Of a stretch of 38,093 nucleotides of DNA, positions 7,324 through 14,736 are shown piece by piece. Source of the DNA: JAGNLA01 sp964639885 (GTDB lineage: Bacteria; Caldisericota; Caldisericia; JAAYUI01); NCBI GenBank assembly GCA_964639885.1, contig CAZXEH010000018.1, positions 1-38,093 of the forward strand. Direction: 5' to 3'. The position numbers were made by a program, and so were the translations under genes. A model generated the notes under the pieces. The model saw nothing but the letters and a program-made list of their open reading frames with translations, did no database searches and was not told where the DNA came from. Positions within the stretch are counted from its first letter, which is position 1. Each line of letters opens with the position of its first letter.

Positions 7324-8121
7324 TCAGGCTGGCTTTCTTGCTCTCACATGCAGGTAGAATGGCATCAGCGCAGCCGTTTTTAGCTGGGGATGTTTTTCGA
7401 CTGTGGATTTGTCAGGATAAGGTTCATTCATCCGCTCTATTTTGAATCCGATCCCGACAATCGAGTTGATCCATTCATAAAGAGTCAGCCTGATGCAGGG
7501 AATTTTGAAAAGTGGCAGCTCCTGTGTGACTTCTTCCGGGGCAAGTCCGAACATCCACTCGTCGACTGCTGTTCCGGCGTTGTAGTAACCGCCAAGAATC
7601 AGCCCTGTTGGTTCACCGTTTTCGTCAAAGGCGACTTTCCTCAGCCTCATGTCTGTGTTTGGGTGGCAGATATTGAACTGGAGAAAACCACTCGGCTTCA
7701 AAACCCTGTAAATTTCAGCCAGAACTTTGATCGGATCGGTCATGTCCATAAGCGACATCACGGCGGTTGCAAAGTCAAAACTGTCGTCTGGAAAAGTAGT
7801 TTTGGAGGCGTTGCAGTTGAGGTAGGTGATGCCTTTTGGATTCTTGGCCTCATCGGTTTTGGCGGTTTCAAGGAAATTGTCGCATATGTCGATGCCTGTC
7901 ATTTTTGCGCCCAGATCAGCAAGTTTTCTTGTGAGATAACCGTTTCCACAGGCAACATCAAGGCCAACCAGTCCAGAAACATCAGGAAGCATCGCAAAAA
8001 ACGCCGGGGTATTGAACAAATCCCTGCAAATGTCGCAGCCAGAGTCTGAAAGCTGTGTCCAGACCTTTGCGTTTTCATTCCAGCATTGCCTGATCAGGTC
8101 ATCGTTTATTTCCTGGTTCAT
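7324..8121 (-). CDS. Class I SAM-dependent methyltransferase, 265 aa (second copy)
   Basis: A Rossmann-type methyltransferase. Motif I for S-adenosylmethionine is GLDVACGNGYL (residues ~53-63), followed by an acidic residue at GIDICDN and the DFATAVMSLMDMTD segment that corresponds to the UbiE/SAM-type post-motif region. The substrate is unknown; the fold is shared by enzymes acting on quinones, small molecules, lipids and proteins. It is a tandem paralogue of the upstream gene: FLQFNICHP, RVLKP and the final FYLHVRARKP recur nearly unchanged. Its ATG overlaps the upstream TGA as ATGA, so expression is coupled. Confidence 0.85.
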   Translation of the reverse strand: MNQEINDDLIRQCWNENAKVWTQLSDSGCDICRDLFNTPAFFAMLPDVSGLVGLDVACGNGYLTRKLADLGAKMTGIDICDNFLETAKTDEAKNPKGITYLNCNASKTTFPDDSFDFATAVMSLMDMTDPIKVLAEIYRVLKPSGFLQFNICHPNTDMRLRKVAFDENGEPTGLILGGYYNAGTAVDEWMFGLAPEEVTQELPLFKIPCIRLTLYEWINSIVGIGFKIERMNEPYPDKSTVEKHPQLKTAALMPFYLHVRARKPA

Positions 8122-8903
8122 AGGGGCTTTCTTACTCTCACATGCAGGAAATAGCCAAGAATTCTCGTGTCCCGAACAGCTGGACAGGCTGCGATCTCTT
8201 CGTCCGTTGCGTACGGTTCGTCGAATTTTTCAATGACAAACCCAGCGTCTATCATTGTGTTAACCCATTGGGAAAGTGTCCGGTGTTTGGCGGGAATTTT
8301 GAACTTTTCTGTGTTATCCTTTATTTCTTTTGGCGCCGTCGAGAAGCACCACTCGTACATTGTCACGACTCCTTCAAAGTAACCGCCGACTTCGTAAGCA
8401 ATTTCCTCACCGTTTTCGTCGGTCACCTTTTTTCTGTGGGGCAGGTCGTAGCACGGATGACAGATGTTGAACTGAAGGAATCCGCCAGGCTTTAGCACCC
8501 GGAAAATCTCTCTGAAAGCGCCATCGAGGTCGGCCATGTCCATCAGTGTCATGAAAGCTGTGGCAAAATCAAATGTTTTGTCGGGGAATGGAATTTGCTG
8601 GGCTGGAGATGCAACGAACTCGATCCCTTTGGGGTCTTGCTTTTCGGTTTCTCTGGCAAAACCGATGAAAGTTTCGCTTATGTCGATTGCCTTCATGGTT
8701 GCACCAAGATCGGTGACCCTTCGGGTGTTTGTTCCTTCGCCGCAACCGACATCAAGTCCGAGCTTGCCTTTAACATCGGGCAGCATCCTCAGGAAATGTG
8801 GCGTGTTCATGAAATCGCGGTAGACATCGAAACCGGCTCTGGAAAGTTTTGTCCAGTTGGTCGCGTTTTTCTCCCAGCACTCTTTGACAAATTTTTCGTC
8901 CAT
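8118..8903 (-). CDS. Class I SAM-dependent methyltransferase, 261 aa (first copy)
   Basis: Motif I is LGLDVGCGEGTNT (residues ~52-64) and the acidic strand end is AIDISET; the DFATAFMTLMDMADL segment follows. The domain fills the protein, so no accessory domain hints at a substrate. It is clearly related to its downstream neighbour along its whole length. There is no Shine-Dalgarno before the ATG at 8903; instead TATTAT lies 6 nt upstream (8910-8915), so the transcript may be leaderless. The opposite-strand promoter of the dGTPase gene overlaps its first codons, so the two genes may interfere. Confidence 0.85.
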   Translation of the reverse strand: MDEKFVKECWEKNATNWTKLSRAGFDVYRDFMNTPHFLRMLPDVKGKLGLDVGCGEGTNTRRVTDLGATMKAIDISETFIGFARETEKQDPKGIEFVASPAQQIPFPDKTFDFATAFMTLMDMADLDGAFREIFRVLKPGGFLQFNICHPCYDLPHRKKVTDENGEEIAYEVGGYFEGVVTMYEWCFSTAPKEIKDNTEKFKIPAKHRTLSQWVNTMIDAGFVIEKFDEPYATDEEIAACPAVRDTRILGYFLHVRVRKPL

Positions 8904-8911
8904 GTTATAAT
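8884..8911 (+). promoter_or_regulatory. Near-consensus sigma70 promoter for the dGTPase gene
   Basis: A perfect TTGACA (8884-8889), a 16-bp spacer and a perfect TATAAT (8906-8911). This is the best promoter match seen in the window. Transcription would start near 8918, with GGAGG at 8927-8931 before the ATG at 8942. It lies within and just beyond the 5' end of the divergent methyltransferase gene. Confidence 0.7.
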
Positions 8912-8941
8912 AATATCAAATTTATTGGAGGATTTGGGAAA

Positions 8942-10099
8942 ATGGGCGAGAAATTTCAGAATAAACTTTCAGATCAGCAAATGATGCATAGAAGAACCTC
9001 AAGAGATGACGACAAATTTGGGGTTCGTGGAGTATACTCAAGAGACTTGACGGCGATTATACATTCCAGGGCTTTTCAAAGACTCAAACATAAAACACAG
9101 CTTTTTTTCCATCCACAGAACGACCATCTATGTACGCGCATGGAGCACTCACTTTATGTTGCTTCGATTGCGAATACGATTTGTGAAAATTTAGGCTTAA
9201 ACGGAACATTAGCTCAAGCAATGGCGCTTGGACATGATCTCGGACATGCCCCGTTTGGTCATGTAGGAGAAGATACAATTTGTTCAATTTTTAAAGATCT
9301 TGGCGTTTTTAGACACGCAGAGCAAAGTTTGAGAATTGTGGATGTTATTGAGTTGTATGGGAAAAGCTTGAATTTAACTTTTGCAGTTAGAAATGGAATA
9401 ATAGCGCATAGCGGTGAAAGTAATCAAAGAATCTTCAAGATACCAGAAGAGATAACATGTTTGTTTGAAAAAGAAACCATTTCAAATAAAACACTGTCAT
9501 GGGAGGCATGTGTTGTAAAAATATGTGATCGCATCGCGTATATTGGTAGAGACTTAGAAGATGCAATAACTGCAGGAATACTACAAGAAGATGAAATACC
9601 GAAAGAGTTTGTGAACAGTCTTGGGCATAAAAACGGTGAAATTATTGATATTCTAGTTCAGGACGTGATCGCTGCTTCTGAAAAAGAAGGACATATTTGT
9701 TACAGTGAAGAAAAGCATGACTTTGTCAATCGTTTGTACAATTTTGAGATTAAGTATATTTACAAAGCACCGATCAATAATCATTGGAATGAGTATGTGG
9801 AATCAGTTTTGACAATATTGTATAATTACTATAATGAATTAATAATAAAGTTTGGTTCTGAAATAGAAAGATACGAAAGAAATGAATCTGAAGTAGTCAG
9901 AGCTTTTGGTAGATATATAGATAATCATAAATCGATATATCTAACAGATGGCCCAGACAAAGAATTGAATTCACCAAAAACAATTGTTAGAGATTACATT
10001 ACTGGTATGACTGACAGATTTGCTTTGGATACTTTGGATAGAATTCTCCATATGGGTACATCAGGATTTGGTAAAAGCGGTTTCATTATGCATAAATGA
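8942..10099 (+). CDS. dGTP triphosphohydrolase-family HD hydrolase
   Basis: A 385-residue protein of the dGTPase family, which cleaves dGTP (sometimes other dNTPs) to the nucleoside and triphosphate. It shows the N-terminal R-D-x-x-x-I-x-x-S-x-A-F-x-R-L-x-x-K-T-Q-like motif (residues 35-53), a metal-site His69 (RMEHS), the His98-Asp99 pair (LGHDLGHAPFGH) and Asp196 (CDRIAYIGRD). It is shorter than E. coli Dgt (~505 aa) but within the range of other bacterial members. Codon use and base composition are strikingly AT-rich compared with genes on both sides, suggesting recent acquisition. GGAGG precedes the ATG. A nucleotide-pool role is one option; some dGTPases deplete dNTPs against phage, but the sequence does not show which applies. 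Confidence 0.9.
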   Translation: MGEKFQNKLSDQQMMHRRTSRDDDKFGVRGVYSRDLTAIIHSRAFQRLKHKTQLFFHPQNDHLCTRMEHSLYVASIANTICENLGLNGTLAQAMALGHDLGHAPFGHVGEDTICSIFKDLGVFRHAEQSLRIVDVIELYGKSLNLTFAVRNGIIAHSGESNQRIFKIPEEITCLFEKETISNKTLSWEACVVKICDRIAYIGRDLEDAITAGILQEDEIPKEFVNSLGHKNGEIIDILVQDVIAASEKEGHICYSEEKHDFVNRLYNFEIKYIYKAPINNHWNEYVESVLTILYNYYNELIIKFGSEIERYERNESEVVRAFGRYIDNHKSIYLTDGPDKELNSPKTIVRDYITGMTDRFALDTLDRILHMGTSGFGKSGFIMHK

Positions 10100-10127
10100 T
10101 GCAAGCGCATTTAGAGTCAACCAATCC

Positions 10128-10156
10128 TTGACAGCCTTCACAAGCTATGGCAAAAT
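10128..10156 (+). promoter_or_regulatory. Promoter for the valS operon
   Basis: A perfect TTGACA (10128-10133), a 17-bp spacer and CAAAAT (10151-10156) lie in the 88-bp gap before valS. The leader would be only about 25 nt, so there is no room for a T-box leader. GGAGG lies just before the ATG. Confidence 0.5.
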
Positions 10157-10187
10157 CACAATTTAGCACGTTTTTGGAGGCTTAAAA

Positions 10188-12800
10188 ATGATGGATGCGG
10201 CATACGACCCAAAAAAGGTCGAGGAAAGAATTTACAAGTTCTGGATGGATGGCGGTTGGTTCCACTCCGAAGTGGACGAGACCAGAAAGCCTTTTGTCAT
10301 CATGATGCCGCTTCCAAATGTCACCGGCGTCCTGCACACCGGCCACGCCCTCAACAACAGCTTTCAGGACTGCTTGACCCGCTACCATCGCATGAAGGGT
10401 GAAAACGCCCTGTATCTGCCTGGTCAGGATCATGCAGGTGTGGCAACGCAGATCGTTGTTGAGAAGGAACTCTACAAAACCGAGAAAAAATCACGCTTTG
10501 ACATCGGCCGTGAAGCATTTGTCAAGAAGGTTTGGGAGTGGAAGGAACAGAAAGGACAGATCATCCTCGGACAGCAAAAGCGCCTTGGAATCTCGCCGGA
10601 TTGGGAACGTTTCACATTCACGATGGACGAAAGCTACCAGAAGGCTGTCCGTGAAACATTCTGCCATTACTATGAAAAAGGCTATATCTACAGGGGCAAA
10701 AAGGTCATCAACTGGTGCCCTCACTGCAGAACTGTCATTTCAGACATCGAAGTCGAGCACGAGGACAAGGATTCACACCTCTGGCACATAAGGTACCCGT
10801 TCAAGGACAATCCTGAAGATGGTTTGATCGTTGCTACGACAAGGCCGGAAACAATGCTTGGAGATATAGCTGTTGCCGTCAATCCAAACGACGACCGCTA
10901 CAAAAATCTTGTTGGCAAGACCGTCATTTTGCCGGTTGCAAACAGGGAGATAAAGATAATTGCTGACGAGTACGTGGACATGGAGTTTGGAACTGGTTGT
11001 GTAAAGATCACTCCAGCACACGATTTCAACGACTTTGAAGTCGGAAAAAGGCACAACCTCGAGATGCCAATTATCATGGGCTCTGATGGAAAGATGATCA
11101 ATGTTCCACAAAAATACGTCGGCCTTCCGATGCTTGAAGCCAGAGACGTGATTGTCAAAGAGCTTGAAGAACTCGGACTGCTCATCAAAATTGAAGACCA
11201 CAAGAATGCCGTTGGCAGGCACGACAAGTGCAAGACCACGGTTGAACCGCTCCTCTCCGACCAGCTGTTCCTCTCGATGAAAAAGCTGGCCGAACCTGCA
11301 GTTGAGGAAGTAAAAAAAGGCGAAATCAAGTTTATTCCTGACAGATGGTCAAAAGTCTACTTTGACTGGATGGAAAACATTCTTGACTGGCCAATCTCTC
11401 GCCAGTGCTGGTGGGGTCACAGGATTCCGATTTTCTACTGCGATTCGTGCGGTTATGAATTTGTTTCAAGGACCGACGTCGACAAGTGCCCGAAGTGCGG
11501 TGGAAAAGTAAGGCAGGATGAGGATTGCCTTGACACATGGTTCAGCTCTGCCATCTGGCCGTTTGCCACTCTCGGCTGGCCGGAAAAAACGAAAGAACTC
11601 GCCTATTACTACCCGGGAACCGTGCTTCTCACCGGCTACGACATCATTTTCTTCTGGGTGGCCAGGATGATCTTCTCCGGCCTTGAATTCATGGACAAAA
11701 AACCGTTTGAGTACGTTTACATGACTGGATTGATCAGGGATGAAAAGGGGCGCAAAATGAGCAAGTCGCTCCAGAATGCCATCGACCCCATGGATGTCAT
11801 CGAAAAGTTTGGCGCAGACGCACTCAGGTTCACACTCGCCTACATTGCAACCCAGGGCGGGCAGGACATAAACCTTGGCGATCGCGTGCTTACAGAGGGC
11901 AGAAACTTCATCAACAAGCTCTGGAACGCATCCCGTTTCACAATCATGAATCTCGAAGGGTTCACGGACGGAAAGATAGAGAATCCAAACTTCGCCGATC
12001 GCTGGATACTGTCCAAAACTAACGAAGTGATAACAGAAGTAACCAAATGTTTCGACGAATATGACATTTCAAAAGCCTCGAGGGTGCTGTTCGACTTCTT
12101 CTGGTCGGATTTCTGTGACTGGTACATCGAGCTTTCAAAACTCCCGCTCCAGCAGGAGGAGTCAAAACTGAGAACACAGCGTGTGCTTTACAAGGTTCTT
12201 GAGGCCACACTCAAAATGTTGCACCCGATTGCCCCGTTTGTCACCGAGGAAATCTGGCAGAAGATTCCACACAACGGCGACACGATCATGACTGCAAAGT
12301 GGCCGGATGCAAGCGATTTCATGCACGACCAGACTTCGATGGACGAAATGGCCACCGTTCAAAGCTCGATAAAGGCGATCAGAAACCTCAAGGCTCAACT
12401 TCGTGTCCATGCTGCACTTGTTCCTTGCTCTTACTGGGCGCCGGAAGCCGAAAAGAAAACACTTGAGCGCGAAAAAGATTCGATCACAAAGCTTGCCAGG
12501 GTTGAAGGTTTCGGATTCAGCGGAACAAAGCCGGAAGGCTGTGTTGTTGCCGTTTCTGGACAGATGAAGTTCTTCCTCGATCTTGCCGACAGGATCGACA
12601 TTGCCGAGGAAAAGAAGAGAGTGCAGAACAACATTGAAAAGAACCGTGCAGAGTTGGCCAAGATTGAAGCGCTCCTTGGCAATCCGGACTTTGTAAAGCG
12701 TGCACCTGACGAAATAATTGAGAAAAACGAGGACAAGAAGGCTGAACTCACAGCCGAACTTGCCAACCTTGACGAACTGCTGGGGTCACTATCGCTATGA
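10188..12800 (+). CDS. valS: Valine--tRNA ligase
   Basis: A class Ia aminoacyl-tRNA synthetase that charges tRNA-Val in the cytoplasm. The 870 residues match bacterial ValS length. The HIGH-type motif is HTGH (50-53, in PNVTGVLHTGHALNN) and the second signature is KMSKS (523-527). An editing (CP1) domain separates them, and a zinc-knuckle pattern with Cys418, Cys421, Cys434 and Cys437 is visible. The anticodon-binding domain follows, and the last ~70 residues form the ValS coiled-coil arm (charged Lys/Glu heptads). Two adjacent ATGs (10188, 10191) are possible starts behind TTGGAGG. Its TGA overlaps the folC ATG as ATGA. Confidence 0.98.
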   Translation: MMDAAYDPKKVEERIYKFWMDGGWFHSEVDETRKPFVIMMPLPNVTGVLHTGHALNNSFQDCLTRYHRMKGENALYLPGQDHAGVATQIVVEKELYKTEKKSRFDIGREAFVKKVWEWKEQKGQIILGQQKRLGISPDWERFTFTMDESYQKAVRETFCHYYEKGYIYRGKKVINWCPHCRTVISDIEVEHEDKDSHLWHIRYPFKDNPEDGLIVATTRPETMLGDIAVAVNPNDDRYKNLVGKTVILPVANREIKIIADEYVDMEFGTGCVKITPAHDFNDFEVGKRHNLEMPIIMGSDGKMINVPQKYVGLPMLEARDVIVKELEELGLLIKIEDHKNAVGRHDKCKTTVEPLLSDQLFLSMKKLAEPAVEEVKKGEIKFIPDRWSKVYFDWMENILDWPISRQCWWGHRIPIFYCDSCGYEFVSRTDVDKCPKCGGKVRQDEDCLDTWFSSAIWPFATLGWPEKTKELAYYYPGTVLLTGYDIIFFWVARMIFSGLEFMDKKPFEYVYMTGLIRDEKGRKMSKSLQNAIDPMDVIEKFGADALRFTLAYIATQGGQDINLGDRVLTEGRNFINKLWNASRFTIMNLEGFTDGKIENPNFADRWILSKTNEVITEVTKCFDEYDISKASRVLFDFFWSDFCDWYIELSKLPLQQEESKLRTQRVLYKVLEATLKMLHPIAPFVTEEIWQKIPHNGDTIMTAKWPDASDFMHDQTSMDEMATVQSSIKAIRNLKAQLRVHAALVPCSYWAPEAEKKTLEREKDSITKLARVEGFGFSGTKPEGCVVAVSGQMKFFLDLADRIDIAEEKKRVQNNIEKNRAELAKIEALLGNPDFVKRAPDEIIEKNEDKKAELTAELANLDELLGSLSL

Positions 12801-14110
12801 ATTACTGTGAAGCGCTGGATTTCCTTGGCAGCCTCCAGTTTCTGGGGAGCAAGCTTGGACTCGAAAGAGTCAGGCAGCTCCTTGCAGCCGTGGGGAATCC
12901 CCATCAAAAAATCAAAATCGTGCACATCGCCGGCTCTAAAGGAAAAGGCTCTACATCGATGTTTATCGACAACGTCCTTCAGGCTGCCGGATACAAGGTT
13001 GGATTGTTCACAAGCCCCCACCTGCAGTCAATCCGTGAAAGAATCAGGCTCAATGGCGAGATGATCAGCACCGGAGAGTTTTCGGACATGATCGCCGAAG
13101 TTTCGGCTGTCGATGCAAAACTTAAGCACGGAGAACTTGGCCCAGCAACATTCTTTGAGGTCATGACAGTTTCGGCTTTCCTGTACTTTTTCAGGGAAAA
13201 AGTTGATATCGCCGTGTTCGAGGTAGGAATGGGCGGAAGACTCGACGCCACCAACGTCTGTGACCATCCAGAGGTCTGCGTCATAACGCCAATTTCATAC
13301 GAGCATACACAAATCCTTGGCAAAACACTTGATCTTATCGCAAGAGAGAAGGCTGGAATCATAAAAGAAGGTGTTCCGGTCATTTCGGCAAGACAGCGAA
13401 GGAATGCTCATGAAGCCATAGAGGAAATAGCAAAATCCAAGCACGCTCCAATCACATTCCAGGGCAGGGATTTTGATTACATTGACCAGGGCTTGATCTA
13501 TTCAGGCCAGCTCATGGATTTCAGGAACAAGGACAGTCTGATCCAGCACATGATCGTTCCTCTCCTGGGTGAACACCAGTTACAGAACGCCTCGCTTGCC
13601 TGCCAGACTGCAGTTGTGTTAAGGAGCAAAGGCTACAACATCAGTGACGACGCCATAAGATTGGGTCTGGCAAACACTTTCTGGCCTGGACGAATGGAAT
13701 TCATTCGCGAAGACCCGATGATTGTCATTGATGGCGCTCACAACGGAGCTTCAGCAGAAGCTCTTGTCCATGCCTTGAGGAAACACTGCGACAATGAACG
13801 TTTCACTTTTGTCATCGGCATGCTTCGCGATAAGGACACAACCCGCTTCATAAGGGCTGTAGGCCCGGTCGCTGACTTGGTCTATACAACAAAGCCAGAT
13901 TCACCAAGATGTCTCGAGCCTGAAGTGCTGGCCGGCAGATTCAACAAGGCGTTCTTCATGGCACAGGCCATCGATGATCCGATTGATGCACTTCTGGAGG
14001 CCATTTCCACCACACCGGCAAACGGTTGTGTTGTGGTCACCGGATCGCTCTATCTCGTGGCTCAGCTGAGAACCGCTCTGGGCCGTTTTCATCTTGCAAA
14101 GCCGAGATGA
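12797..14110 (+). CDS. folC: Folylpolyglutamate synthase / dihydrofolate synthase
   Basis: A 437-residue Mur-ligase-type enzyme that adds glutamate to folates and/or joins dihydropteroate to glutamate, using ATP. The P-loop is GSKGKGST (46-53), the Omega-loop region TSPHLQSIRERIRLNG follows at ~75-90, and the FEVGMGGRLDATN motif lies at ~141-153. The C-terminal domain begins around FWPGRMEFI with the conserved DGAHN motif shortly after. Both activities usually reside in one bacterial protein, but sequence alone does not prove the dual role. It is translationally coupled to valS by a 4-bp overlap; valS-folC adjacency is common in bacteria, notably Firmicutes. Confidence 0.96.
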   Translation: MNYCEALDFLGSLQFLGSKLGLERVRQLLAAVGNPHQKIKIVHIAGSKGKGSTSMFIDNVLQAAGYKVGLFTSPHLQSIRERIRLNGEMISTGEFSDMIAEVSAVDAKLKHGELGPATFFEVMTVSAFLYFFREKVDIAVFEVGMGGRLDATNVCDHPEVCVITPISYEHTQILGKTLDLIAREKAGIIKEGVPVISARQRRNAHEAIEEIAKSKHAPITFQGRDFDYIDQGLIYSGQLMDFRNKDSLIQHMIVPLLGEHQLQNASLACQTAVVLRSKGYNISDDAIRLGLANTFWPGRMEFIREDPMIVIDGAHNGASAEALVHALRKHCDNERFTFVIGMLRDKDTTRFIRAVGPVADLVYTTKPDSPRCLEPEVLAGRFNKAFFMAQAIDDPIDALLEAISTTPANGCVVVTGSLYLVAQLRTALGRFHLAKPR

Positions 14111-14137
14111 TTGGGATAAAATCCCGTTGGAGGTAAC

Positions 14138-14722
14138 GTGAAAAAGATCGTTCTGCTGCTCTTCGTGGCCGCCCTGCTGGCAGCCCCCCTGATTTCCGCA
14201 ATGGCCGAGGATGCAACCGATCCGGCAAAAACCGAGAACCTGCAGTCGGAAAAGGTGCCTGATGCAAAGCCGGAATCTGCCACTCCAGACATCTTCCAGT
14301 CAATCATCAACGGAGTCGAAAACCTGGGCAAGGTTCTACCGACAGTTGGCATTGCAGCAATCCTGATAATCGCCACATGGACATTCTTTGACGCCTCCAG
14401 AAGAACACGCATCGGTTGGGTCTGGGGAATTTCGTCCCTGCTCATCATTCCGTGGATCATCTATCTTGTTTCAAGGCCGATCTACACGCTGGAAGAACAA
14501 AAACTTATTGAGGCTGACGAAGAACTCAGACGCATCCAGAAAGACTACTACCAGTACGCTCTCTCAAAGGAAAAACACATCTGCACGGTTTGTGGAACAC
14601 CGGTGCAGCCGGACTACAAAGTCTGCCCGAACTGCTATACAGAGCTTAAAAAGGCCTGTACAAGATGCGGAAAACCACTTGATCCAGACTGGAAAGTCTG
14701 CCCCTACTGCGGAAACCGCTAG
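14138..14722 (+). CDS. Membrane protein with C-terminal double zinc ribbon
   Basis: A 194-residue protein starting at a GTG behind GGAGG. Residues 1-23 look like a signal peptide or first membrane segment, followed by an acidic, Pro-rich stretch (24-50), two membrane segments (~66-84 and ~94-112), a charged helix (118-145) and two zinc ribbons with C-x-x-C pairs at 149/152, 163/166, 174/177 and 188/191. The ribbons resemble the 'double zinc ribbon' class, which often mediates protein or nucleic-acid contacts inside the cell. Function unknown. It is 27 bp behind folC and 14 bp ahead of a large membrane protein, so it is probably co-transcribed with both. Confidence 0.8.
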   Translation: MKKIVLLLFVAALLAAPLISAMAEDATDPAKTENLQSEKVPDAKPESATPDIFQSIINGVENLGKVLPTVGIAAILIIATWTFFDASRRTRIGWVWGISSLLIIPWIIYLVSRPIYTLEEQKLIEADEELRRIQKDYYQYALSKEKHICTVCGTPVQPDYKVCPNCYTELKKACTRCGKPLDPDWKVCPYCGNR

Positions 14723-14736
14723 GCCAAGGAGGCTTT

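Noticed and set aside
7317..7329. 13-bp palindrome at the methyltransferase stop
   Set aside because: It has no loop and no T tract and may be chance; it is not a usable terminator.
10086..10115. Short ATGC/GCAT hairpin after the dGTPase gene
   Set aside because: The stem is 4-6 bp with mismatches and has no T tract.
10100..10187. T-box leader before valS
   Set aside because: A full T-box leader needs far more than the ~25 nt that follow the promoter.
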